A stretch of 7,945 nt of DNA from the NCBI GenBank assembly GCA_021785795.1, contig JAJYEK010000134.1, positions 1 through 7,945 on the forward strand, given 5' to 3'. A model generated the notes under the pieces. That model saw only the letters and a program-made list of their open reading frames with translations. It was not told the DNA's origin and ran no database searches. Shown here one piece after another: positions 1 through 5,601 of the stretch (positions within the stretch are counted from its first letter, which is position 1; each line of letters begins with the position of its first letter). This DNA comes from Pseudomonadota bacterium. Its GTDB lineage: Bacteria; Pseudomonadota; Gammaproteobacteria; Acidiferrobacterales; UBA6901. Position numbers and translations under genes: made by a program.

Positions 1-2
1 GC

Positions 3-125
3 GCACTCATAAACGGCGGCGAAACGAATTACATCATGGCAACGGTGAGCCTGTATGTGGCCATCTACAATCTGTTCACCAGCCTGCTTCAGTTGCTTGG
101 CATGTTTGCCGGCAACGACCGCTAA
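3..125 (+). CDS. yccA: Bax inhibitor-1/YccA family membrane protein, C-terminal end (partial)
   Basis: Only the last 40 codons and the TAA stop are in the window; the gene starts to the left. The readable tail has the block [20 protein letters not shown] followed by a hydrophobic stretch and the end GMFAGNDR. This closely matches my memory of the C-terminus of the YccA branch of the BI-1 (UPF0005) family, which has a conserved Gly-Gly-Glu-Thr-Asn-Tyr loop before the last membrane segment. YccA is a seven-TM inner-membrane protein; in E. coli it is a substrate and modulator of the FtsH protease. No operon link to the downstream genes is apparent, because about 475 bp of hairpin-rich sequence separates them. 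Family assignment is firm; the symbol is by similarity only. Confidence 0.88.
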   Translation, partial: ALINGGETNYIMATVSLYVAIYNLFTSLLQLLGMFAGNDR

Positions 126-183
126 GGATCATTTTCCGCCAAATCACGAGCGGTGCCCCGAACCCCAGCCCTGGCCTACCCAA

Positions 184-219
184 AGGTCAGGGGTCTGGGT
201 AGCTGTTTTCAGACGACCT
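184..219. repeat. Imperfect inverted repeat containing a DUS-like 12-mer
   Basis: On the plus strand AGGTC (184-188) and GTCTG (193-197) pair with CAGAC (210-214) and GACCT (215-219). This leaves an AGGG bulge (189-192) and a 12-nt loop. On the minus strand, 219-208 reads AGGTCGTCTGAA. As I recall, that is identical to one of the dialects of the Neisseriaceae DNA uptake sequence. Paired uptake sequences often form terminators in that family. Here there is only one exact copy and no clear T-tract, and the host is not evidently a Neisseriaceae, so the match may be chance. Confidence 0.4.
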
Positions 220-265
220 GAACAGTGTCATGAAGCCGTAATCCCTGTGCCACCGCATATAGCAG

Positions 266-302
266 GTTAAGGAGGCGTGGGGCCGGGCTGGCGCCTCGTA
301 AC
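266..302. other. Composite stem-loop of unknown role
   Basis: GTTA (266-269) pairs with TAAC (299-302) and GAGGCG (272-277) pairs with CGCCTC (292-297). They are separated by a small asymmetric internal loop, with a G-rich 14-nt apical segment. It lies about 140 bp past the yccA stop and directly before another hairpin. It may be part of an RNA 3' end or an undescribed structured element. There is no supporting covariation. Confidence 0.3.
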
Positions 303-303
303 T

Positions 304-330
304 ACCCGGCATGACCGGGTCTTTCGTTAT
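304..330 (+). terminator. Possible weak rho-independent terminator
   Basis: The stem ACCCGG (304-309) / CCGGGT (315-320) has a 5-nt loop, followed on the plus strand by a moderately T-rich tail (CTTTCGTTAT). It could terminate a plus-strand transcript from yccA. The stem is short and the T-tract is interrupted, so this is tentative. Confidence 0.3.
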
Positions 331-456
331 GCCGGCGCCCTTCCGTCTGACGACGAGGATGGGATCGAAGCGGTGACGCTGCAGATGGATCGGGTGGGGA
401 TATCGTTGGTGGCGCTCCTTCTTAACAGCGGTAACTTGCAGGTAAGTGGGCGTAAC

Positions 457-487
457 GGGCTCTGCCCGGTTGTTCCGGGCAGAGCCC
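457..487. terminator. Strong 13-bp GC-rich hairpin, terminator-like
   Basis: GGGCTCTGCCCGG (457-469) pairs perfectly with CCGGGCAGAGCCC (475-487) around a 5-nt loop (TTGTT). The plus-strand side continues TTCCCCTCCCC, which is pyrimidine-rich but not a true T-run. It sits just upstream of the promoter of the ArsR-family gene, so it probably insulates that promoter from read-through. With neither flank U-rich it may act as a transcription barrier or mRNA-end stabiliser rather than a classical intrinsic terminator. Confidence 0.55.
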
Positions 488-538
488 TTCCCCTCCCCGC
501 TCCACCAGCCCGTCAAAAAATCGACGTGCCTATAGAGT

Positions 539-568
539 TTGATACGACGTGGATTCGCCTTATATATT
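539..568 (+). promoter_or_regulatory. Predicted sigma70 promoter of the ArsR-family gene
   Basis: TTGATA (539-544) is one mismatch from the -35 consensus. TATATT (563-568) is a good -10 after an 18-bp spacer; ATATAT at 562 would give 17 bp. Transcription would start near 575, leaving a short leader before the GTG at 604. The segment is clearly AT-rich against a GC-rich background. The -10 lies inside an inverted repeat, as expected for an autorepressed ArsR-type promoter. Confidence 0.55.
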
Positions 569-589
569 AGGCACTGCGCATATATAGGG
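558..589. promoter_or_regulatory. Candidate ArsR-type operator (inverted repeat)
   Basis: CCTTATATAT (558-567) and ATATATAGGG (580-589) are inverted repeats matching at 9 of 10 positions, with a 12-bp spacer. The left arm covers the -10 hexamer and the right arm covers the start of the transcript. A regulator bound here would block RNA polymerase. ArsR/SmtB proteins bind AT-rich imperfect palindromes at their own promoters, and the first downstream gene is an ArsR-family regulator, so autoregulation is the natural reading. Binding is inferred. Confidence 0.5.
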
Positions 590-603
590 GCTAATTTCCC
601 CGG

Positions 604-957
604 GTGAAAACCATCCACTCGCAAAACAACTCCCTGTCTCCAGCACTAAAGGCGGTCGGAGAACCCAACCGATTGCGCATCCTTTGCGAACCGGGCTTGG
701 AGTGCCACCCGGTGACGGACATCGTCAACGCCACCGGCGTCACCCAGACCAATGTGCCCTTTCATCTTCGTGCCCTGCACGAAGGCGGGTTCGTACGGGC
801 GGACCGGCGCGGTCCCTCTATCTACTGCTGCCTTACCGACCCCAGGTTGCTGCGCATCCAGAACGACCTGCGAGATTGGCCACGGACCGACCCGTTATGC
901 CGCCGGGCGCGGCCAGGCCTCGGAGCATCGCCCCGAGCAGACCGCTCCGGCAGATGA
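604..957 (+). CDS. ArsR-family HTH transcriptional regulator, possibly degraded
   Basis: A 117-residue protein starting at GTG. A purine-rich AGGGG at 586-590 is a rather distant Shine-Dalgarno candidate. Residues 11-92 follow the ArsR/SmtB winged-helix pattern: the PNRLRIL helix (21-27), a first HTH helix PVTDIVNATG (36-45), the recognition helix TQTNVPFHLRALHEGG (47-62), and the wing VRADRRGPSIYCCL (64-77). Such proteins are dimeric metal- or ligand-responsive repressors. Cysteines at 28, 34, 75 and 76 could form a sensor site, but no canonical CXC motif is present. Odd points are Pro52 inside the recognition helix, where related proteins normally have Ser, an unusual EPG after the first helix, and an Arg/Pro-rich tail after Trp92 that does not look native. 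With the broken methyltransferase downstream, the gene may be non-functional. The family call is solid; its ligand is unknown. Confidence 0.75.
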   Translation: MKTIHSQNNSLSPALKAVGEPNRLRILCEPGLECHPVTDIVNATGVTQTNVPFHLRALHEGGFVRADRRGPSIYCCLTDPRLLRIQNDLRDWPRTDPLCRRARPGLGASPRADRSGR

Positions 958-1199
958 TGCAGAAGATGATACCGGGCATGCCGAAACCAGAGGGCATGCC
1001 ATCCGCTGATGGGCGGCATCTTCAAAGAAATACGCATTCAGGACAAAATCGCGTGCTCATGCAGGACATGTTACCGCGCTGCGTGACCATGATGTTTTCG
1101 GAGATGGACGCGAGCGAGCGCCGGTCACTCGCCAAACCGTCGCTGCGACGCATGCCGGCGGTCGGAAGACACTGGACTTCGACCGGAAATGGTCCGTGA
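954..1199 (+). CDS. Small Met-rich ORF between regulator and methyltransferase
   Basis: 81 codons starting at ATG 954, which overlaps the regulator's TGA by ATGA, the usual sign of translational coupling. The protein is Met-rich (11 of 81), with MMQKMIPGM at the N-terminus and the segment LPRCVTMMFSEMDASERRSL in the middle. That segment resembles short Met-rich proteins that I recall beside ArsR/methyltransferase pairs, but I cannot name the family. The middle (about residues 16-35) and the tail after SLRRM look like out-of-frame sequence, so this may be a decayed remnant. It overlaps the next gene's earliest start by a few codons. Function unknown. Confidence 0.35.
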   Translation: MMQKMIPGMPKPEGMPSADGRHLQRNTHSGQNRVLMQDMLPRCVTMMFSEMDASERRSLAKPSLRRMPAVGRHWTSTGNGP

Positions 1200-1218
1200 G
1201 GACAGGAAAAGTGATCCA

Positions 1219-1958
1219 ATGGGCGACGGCCGTTGTCAGGCTTCCACGGAGGAAGGATCATTCGAGCAGGTGCGCCGGCCCTATACCGAACTCGCACTTC
1301 AGCCGCAAAATGATTTCGGCTGGGCCAAAGGCAGGGCTAATGCGCAGCACCTGGACTATGATCCTGCCTGGCTCGCACGGCGGCCCGACTGCGTGGGGGA
1401 GTCGGCCGCGGCCGCCGGCAACCCGTTCGCGCTCGGGCTGCTGCATCCCGCAGAGACGGTGGTGGATGTCGGCTGCGGTGCCGGGGCTGACCTGTGCGTG
1501 GCTGCCATTCTGGTAGGTGTCGCCGGCCATGGTGGCCAAGGCCCGGGCCAACGCGCAACAGCGCAGGGTTTGAAAACGTGACGGTGTACGAAGCGAACAT
1601 CGAGCGTCTGCTGCCGCCGACGGCAGCGGCAGACGTGGTGATCTCAAACGGGGCGATCAACCTGGCCCAGGACAAGGATGCGGTCTTCCGGGAGATGTAC
1701 CGGGCCCTGCGACCAGGAGGGCGGATTCAGTTCGCCGACGTCATGCGTCGAAACGGCTGCTGCTGCGGCACCACCATGCAGGATGACACTGGGCCGATTG
1801 CGTGGCCGGCACGCTGCCCCCTGAACGCTATCTCGAACTGCGGCGCGCGGCAGGCTTTCAGAACATCGGGTTCACTCGGCTGGACCGGATATAGCACCGC
1901 TGCCAACACCGAGGGCGCCACCTTTCACGCCAAAAGGGCGTCTACAGACACGGCATGA
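1219..1958 (+). pseudogene. SAM-dependent methyltransferase (ArsM-like class), multiply frameshifted
   Basis: One class I methyltransferase can be read across this region, but only by changing frame at least four times. Segment 1 (from ATG 1219, or ATG 1189, to about 1525) has FEQVRRPYTELAL, a DFGWAKG motif, and the SAM-binding motif VVDVGCGAGADLCVAA. Segment 2 (1526-1564) reads AMVAKARANAQQR. Segment 3 (1566 to about 1785) has FENVTVYEANIE, DVVISNGAINL and ALRPGGRIQFADV. Segment 4 (about 1787-1870) reads WADCVAGTLPPERYLEL and then RAAGFQNIGF. Segment 5 (about 1875-1958) has GWTGYSTAANTEGATFHAKR and a TGA stop. The part after motif I (the expected GVDMTP-type strand) is missing at the first break. 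ATG 1219 has AGGAAA upstream and fits the family N-terminus. This domain pattern matches arsenite-methyltransferase-like proteins commonly encoded next to ArsR regulators. The gene cannot make the full protein. Confidence 0.82.
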
Positions 1959-1998
1959 TCGCGCACATGCCTTAATCAATGGCCTGCCTTGCAAATCC

Positions 1999-2263
1999 AT
2001 GACACATTGCCATCTTCCCCGGTGCGTACGGGCCGGAAACCGCCTTGTCTCTGGCAGCCTTGCGCGACCAGCCTGCTTGCTGATGCTGACCGTCCTGCTG
2101 GCGGGTTGCGTAACCACCCCTGTGACCGCACCCGGCATAGCCCTCAACAGCAACCGACTCGACCGCTCGAAGTATCTGGAATTCGTCTATGCCGGAAAGG
2201 GGCCGCCAACCCTTGAATACCGGCACCACCTCTGCAATGCCGGTCGTCGTCACCGGTCACGGG
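1999..2263 (+). pseudogene. N-terminal lipoprotein signal fragment of the GH18-like gene
   Basis: From ATG 1999 the frame encodes an Arg-containing n-region, a hydrophobic core ACLLMLTVLLAG, and a lipobox LLAGC with Cys at residue 37. A stretch TPVTAPGIALNSNRLDRSKY then leads toward a mature domain. This is a credible type II (lipoprotein) signal. Around 2217-2275 the reading that makes sense moves to another frame, which carries the TIM-barrel domain ending at 3137. The G-run at 2261-2265 is a plausible slip point. The alternative frame has a TGA at 2214-2216, which bounds the shift on the left. The original frame continues to 2622 with unlikely sequence. There is no good Shine-Dalgarno before 1999. 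Confidence 0.6.
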
Positions 2264-2306
2264 GGCTCGCCCCGTTCTGGCCGCCTGGGTCTGGCGGTCG
2301 GAAGCA

Positions 2307-3137
2307 TTGCTGCACGATCGGAATGCGGCCCAGGCATTCCTGCAACGGGCGGCTGCGCACGGCATCAGTGCACTCTACCTGCAGATTCATCCCGATCTGG
2401 ATTCATTTGCGGGCTTTCTGGACCTGGCCAGGAGCCACGGCATACGAGTCTTTGCCCTGGGCGGGTCGCCAGGTGATGTCGACAATTACGGGCACGATCT
2501 GCGGACGATCGATCGGGTGCTTGCGTACAACCGATCTCACGCCGTGGGGTTTTCCGGAATACAGTTCGACATCGAGCCTTATTTGCTCAAGCGCTACCGC
2601 AGCAACCGGCAAGCCGTGCTGAGGCGCTATGCCGGACTGCTACGCGCGCTTCATGCGAGATCTGCCGGCAGGATCCCGTTCGAAGTAGTGATTCCTTTCT
2701 GGTTCGACCAGGAAGCCGTCGGGGGTCGAAACCTGGAGGGAATCGTATTCCGCAATGCGGACCGCGTGGCCATCATGAGCTACCGTACCCACGTCGATCA
2801 GCTGCGGGCCGTTTCCAATAACAGTCTGTGCTACGGCCAGGTGTATGGCAAACCAGTCATGCTGGGCATCGAGCTGGGACACATACCGACCGAAACGCAT
2901 TACTTCCTCGCGGTCTCGCAGCTGTCCCCATATATACGAATGTCCGGCGCTCGCCCGTACCTTGCAAAAAATCCGCGCGATTTCACCCATTACGCCCGCC
3001 AATACCGGGTGCCAGGATCCGAAATCTCCTTTTATCCCCATGTGCGCGCGGCATTCCGCTACACACACTCACCAATCCCCTACCGGAGCTTTTCCGGCTG
3101 GATCATGGACGGTCTTGACCGGGCCTGGATCCGCTAG
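2307..3137 (+). CDS. GH18-like TIM-barrel putative glycoside hydrolase (catalytic part, 5' end out of frame)
   Basis: 276 residues from a TTG, the first possible start in this frame. Coding-like sequence already begins at about 2265 (VLAAWVWRSEALL), so the native start is the lipoprotein signal in the other frame at 1999. The order of segments suggests a beta/alpha barrel: ISALYLQIHPD (20-30), HGIRVFALGG (44-53), GIQFDIEPY (84-92), FEVVIPFWFD (125-134), ADRVAIMSYR (151-160) and KPVMLGIELG (182-191). The FD-x-E pattern with Asp88 and Glu90 matches the final D-x-E of the GH18 catalytic motif, in a family of uncharacterised 'FDxEPY' proteins. A periplasmic lipoprotein hydrolysing or binding a polysaccharide would fit the convergent synthase cluster. 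Unless frameshifted translation occurs, the product lacks its export signal. Fold confident, substrate unknown. Confidence 0.7.
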   Translation: MLHDRNAAQAFLQRAAAHGISALYLQIHPDLDSFAGFLDLARSHGIRVFALGGSPGDVDNYGHDLRTIDRVLAYNRSHAVGFSGIQFDIEPYLLKRYRSNRQAVLRRYAGLLRALHARSAGRIPFEVVIPFWFDQEAVGGRNLEGIVFRNADRVAIMSYRTHVDQLRAVSNNSLCYGQVYGKPVMLGIELGHIPTETHYFLAVSQLSPYIRMSGARPYLAKNPRDFTHYARQYRVPGSEISFYPHVRAAFRYTHSPIPYRSFSGWIMDGLDRAWIR

Positions 3138-3251
3138 TGCCACCCGGCATCGACGCTGCACTGCAAGGGGGTGCCTGCGATTTCGCAACAGATACCGCAG
3201 CGAGCTTCCGGCACACTTTAAGCGTACCGGCGGCTCGACTGCCGATTGCGT

Positions 3252-3773
3252 CTACTCCTTTCGCTGCGCCCGGAGCATGTCCACCACATCTTCGACCCGG
3301 TGTTTTCCGAGATAGCAATGGATGTAGACCTTCGTGCGCGGATGGCTACGAATGTACCGGCTTATGTCGCGCAGCGCCGCGGCATTGAGACGGCTGGTCG
3401 CAGGCTCACGGCTGTCCATCGGGAAATCGTACTCCCTGATACCCATCTGCCTGGCATAAAGATCCTCTTTGCGGATCAGGGATTTTTCATAGATCAGGTG
3501 CTTGTCCAGCAGCGAAATGATCGTGCGCACACCGCGCTCCCGCAGATCCGAGATCAGACCGTAGTCCGGATAGGGTCCGACGATCACGGTGTGCGTGACC
3601 TCCCGAACATTTCCCTGTAACAGGTGCAGCGGATACAGATACGGCTCGAACGTGGCGAAATTCGACAGAAAGACATAAGCTGGTGCCGCCAGGATGACCG
3701 CCAGCAGCACCAACCGCAGCGCGATTCCGGTCAGGCGCTGCGGCATCTCGGCCGGCCAGAACCGTTGTGTCAC
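3252..3773 (-). CDS. Membrane-anchored dual-specificity/PTP-like cysteine phosphatase
   Basis: 173 residues from GTG 3773, chosen because GAGGAA sits 6 nt upstream; a TTG at 3791 would add six residues. An N-terminal Arg-containing segment is followed by one membrane helix (about residues 18-38, ALRLVLLAVILAAPAYVFL). The rest is a compact domain: VIVGPYPDYGLISDLRERGV (63-82), then VRTIISLLD, and DFPMDSREP (about 116-124), which may supply the general-acid Asp. The phosphatase loop VYIHCYLGKHR (149-159) is the HCX5R signature with catalytic Cys153 and Arg159. Positive charges before the helix predict the catalytic domain outside the cytoplasm. This is the last gene of the cluster, 156 nt after the glycosyltransferase stop. 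Candidate substrates (polyprenyl phosphate, sugar phosphate, phosphoprotein) cannot be told from sequence. Fold call strong; role inferred. Confidence 0.82.
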   Translation of the reverse strand: MTQRFWPAEMPQRLTGIALRLVLLAVILAAPAYVFLSNFATFEPYLYPLHLLQGNVREVTHTVIVGPYPDYGLISDLRERGVRTIISLLDKHLIYEKSLIRKEDLYARQMGIREYDFPMDSREPATSRLNAAALRDISRYIRSHPRTKVYIHCYLGKHRVEDVVDMLRAQRKE

Positions 3774-3779
3774 ATGCCG

Positions 3780-3785
3780 TTCCTC
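3780..3785 (-). promoter_or_regulatory. Ribosome-binding site deciding the phosphatase start
   Basis: On the minus strand these bases read GAGGAA, 6 nt before GTG 3773. The upstream TTG (3791) has no comparable site, so the GTG is preferred. Confidence 0.6.
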
Positions 3786-3929
3786 ATTCAATCCGCATTC
3801 CCCGCTTCACTCGGACCGCATCGACGGATTTCGGCTCCGGTGACTGACGGTCCCAACCCCATTACGCGTCCGGCATCCCGTGCGGACGACCCTCTCCGAG
3901 CCTGAACCAATCCGTGCCACAGCGTGCTG

Positions 3930-5348
3930 CTAGTCCGACCCGGATTCGGATCCCTGGATCGGTTTTCGGTTCATGTCCCCCCAGCGGCTGTGCCAGATCT
4001 GAAAAGTCGCAATCAGCCTTTCGACCGCAACCAGCTGCCGGTAACCAAGATATTCCAGAGATCCGAGCAGCGCGATCTTGTACGAATCAGTCAGTTTCTC
4101 GTAACGATGAATGACAAAATTGTCGAGCAGTACCGCCGATGCGTTGAGCCACATACCCCACAATATGGAAAAGGTAAAGAACAGCGTCGCAAATACCGGG
4201 TTCACCATATGAAAAACCAGAAACAGGACGAACCCGAAATAGCCGACGAATTCGACGATCGGACCGAACAGTTCTGCGATGAGAAAGTAAGGCATCCCGA
4301 TCATCCCGGCCTTTCCGTACTTGTTGTTGAACAGCATTACCCGGTTATGCCAGATGCTGTCGAACAGTCCGCGCTGCCATCGGTTCCGCTGCCGCAGCAG
4401 CGACATCAAATCGCCCGGAACCAGCGTCCAGCATACCGGCTCGGGAATGTAATAGACCTTGTACCGGATACCGTTGTCGACGCAGTGCCGATGCAGGCGG
4501 AGAATGAGATCCATGTCCTCCCCGACTGTCATGCGAAAACCGCCGATCGCAAGCACCAGATCTTTTCTGAACATTCCAAACGCACCCGATATGATCAGAA
4601 GGCTGTCGATTTCACCGAATGCGACGCGTCCCGCCATGAACGCCCGCAGGTATTCGGCGATCTGGATGTTGACGAGGACGCTGCGGGGCGCCTTGATTTT
4701 CACAACCGACGAATTTCGCACCTCGCAACCGTTCAAAACACGCACCGCACCGCCGGCTGCAATCAGCTCCCGGTTGAGCAGGAATTGCTGCCCCATGCGC
4801 AAAAGCGCGTCCGTTTCCAGTATCGAGTCGGCGTCTATGGTGCAAAACAGCGGGAACCGGCTGTAGGACAGCCCGGCATTCAGGGCATCCGCCTTGCCGC
4901 CATTGTGCTTGTCGAGAACCCACACATTAGGGTGATTGCCGGAAACAAAAACCGTCCGGACGGGTTCGCTCTTTACATGGATTCCGGCGGGACGACGAAT
5001 CTCCTTCAGCTCGAAGCACTTCCTAAGCGCCTCCAGCGTGCCATCAGTAGAGCCGTCATTAACCACGATAATCTCGAACTCCGGATACTCTATCTTGGTC
5101 GCGGCCAGCACAGTGCTGGCGATATTTACTTCCTCATTGTAGGCGGGAATGATGATACTGATCGGCCTGAGGTTGGATAACGCCAACGCGCGCTGCAACC
5201 CCTCCAGATCCGGGGCAGCGTCGGCCGAACGCCGTATGAAACGGAAGGCAAACAGGGTTATAAACGTATAGCCCGAATTGAGCAGCAAAAAATAAAGCAG
5301 TATGACTACCTGATAGACAATCAGCGCATACGCTACAGTTCTGAACAT
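3930..5348 (-). CDS. Processive family-2 glycosyltransferase (polysaccharide synthase, PgaC/NodC/YaiP type)
   Basis: 472 residues with ATG start and TAG stop. One hydrophobic segment at about 5-33 precedes a cytoplasmic GT-A domain: PAYNEE (68-73), VVNDGSTDGT (95-104) with the UDP-binding Asp98, KHNGGKADALN (147-157), IDADS (171-175) with the metal-binding DAD, GED (276-278) with the catalytic base Asp278, and QRNRW (320-324), the Q-x-x-R-W hallmark of processive synthases. Several membrane helices follow at about 350-435, and the tail has the RWGDMNRK signature. Such enzymes polymerise an NDP-sugar, often UDP-GlcNAc or UDP-Glc, and push the chain through their own membrane channel. All key residues are present, so it should be active. 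It follows the HEAT gene after 253 bp and precedes the phosphatase. The Shine-Dalgarno is weak (GGGTG, spacing about 9). The product sugar cannot be read from sequence. Confidence 0.93.
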   Translation of the reverse strand: MFRTVAYALIVYQVVILLYFLLLNSGYTFITLFAFRFIRRSADAAPDLEGLQRALALSNLRPISIIIPAYNEEVNIASTVLAATKIEYPEFEIIVVNDGSTDGTLEALRKCFELKEIRRPAGIHVKSEPVRTVFVSGNHPNVWVLDKHNGGKADALNAGLSYSRFPLFCTIDADSILETDALLRMGQQFLLNRELIAAGGAVRVLNGCEVRNSSVVKIKAPRSVLVNIQIAEYLRAFMAGRVAFGEIDSLLIISGAFGMFRKDLVLAIGGFRMTVGEDMDLILRLHRHCVDNGIRYKVYYIPEPVCWTLVPGDLMSLLRQRNRWQRGLFDSIWHNRVMLFNNKYGKAGMIGMPYFLIAELFGPIVEFVGYFGFVLFLVFHMVNPVFATLFFTFSILWGMWLNASAVLLDNFVIHRYEKLTDSYKIALLGSLEYLGYRQLVAVERLIATFQIWHSRWGDMNRKPIQGSESGSD

Positions 5349-5459
5349 CGTTGCAACACCCGTCAGTCAGCTTCGAACCCCAGTCTACTAAAAAGCCGCC
5401 CCATACCATTACACATGAAACGGCCACCCTGACCCGCTACCGCCATCTCCCCGCCCGCG

Positions 5460-5479
5460 CTTGTCTCGTGTGTGACAAG
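5460..5479. repeat. Inverted repeat CTTGTC-N8-GACAAG
   Basis: The 6-bp arms at 5460-5465 and 5474-5479 are perfectly complementary across 8 bp, with a centre-to-centre distance of 14 bp. The layout fits a regulator half-site pair as well as a small hairpin. It is about 110 bp upstream of the glycosyltransferase start. Confidence 0.35.
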
Positions 5480-5535
5480 ACCGCTCGACACCCGGCGCGA
5501 ATACACGAACGGCCCACGTGCTGCGTGCGCCGCAC

Positions 5536-5551
5536 CGGCCTGCGCAGGCCG
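5536..5551. repeat. Perfect 16-bp palindrome
   Basis: CGGCCTGCGCAGGCCG reads the same on both strands. It lies 50 bp after the HEAT gene stop on the minus strand. It could be a protein-binding palindrome or a tight hairpin that attenuates read-through into the glycosyltransferase gene. No T-tract follows on either strand. Confidence 0.4.
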
Positions 5552-5601
5552 AATGCCCTGTGCCCCACCGCCGCACGCCGACCGTAACTCCTTGCGGTGC
5601 C

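Larger units (their letters stand above)
126..538. other. Intergenic region with several hairpins, no supported gene
   Basis: This stretch of just over 400 bp has open frames on both strands, but none looks like a protein. They overlap one another, lack ribosome-binding sites and recall no family. What it does hold is secondary structure: an imperfect hairpin at 184-219, a composite stem at 266-302, a short GC stem at 304-320, and a strong 13-bp hairpin at 457-487. The first three could be the 3' end of the yccA transcript or a small structured RNA. I could not match them to a known RNA family. Confidence 0.5.
5349..5601. other. Gap inside the polysaccharide cluster, with two palindromic motifs
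   Basis: 253 bp between the HEAT stop and the glycosyltransferase start, with no supported gene. It contains a perfect 16-bp palindrome (5536-5551) and a 6-8-6 inverted repeat, CTTGTC/GACAAG (5460-5479). I found no convincing -35/-10 pair on the minus strand. A T5 run lies close to the glycosyltransferase without a good stem before it. The gap is unusual because the two upstream genes abut exactly, so an internal regulatory point is possible. Confidence 0.4.

Noticed and set aside
277..570. 97-codon plus-strand open frame after yccA
   Set aside because: It overlaps the strong 457-487 hairpin and the promoter, and its composition shifts to Pro/Arg-rich sequence where the hairpin is read. There is no plausible start site.
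126..600. tRNA, group II intron end or integron attC site
   Set aside because: The hairpins do not form a cloverleaf, no domain V-like stem is present, and the GTTA/TAAC ends do not fit the attC core-site layout.
187..624. 145-codon minus-strand open frame
   Set aside because: It runs through the terminator-like hairpin and the ArsR promoter, has no ribosome-binding site, and its protein is dominated by basic residues with no recognisable family.
1258..1675. Minus-strand open frames opposite the methyltransferase
   Set aside because: The plus strand carries recognisable methyltransferase motifs over this stretch; the antisense frames are Arg/Pro-rich shadows.
3138..3251. Bidirectional terminator between the converging genes
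   Set aside because: Only very short stems could be found (for example TGCG/CGCA), with no T-run on either strand, so no terminator is called.
3924..5180. 418-codon plus-strand open frame
   Set aside because: It is the antisense shadow of the glycosyltransferase, whose motifs (DAD, GED, QRNRW) are unmistakable on the minus strand.
5134..5427. Minus-strand ORF across the start of the glycosyltransferase
   Set aside because: It overlaps the GT2 N-terminus in another frame, and its downstream half is the frame-shifted GT2 sequence.
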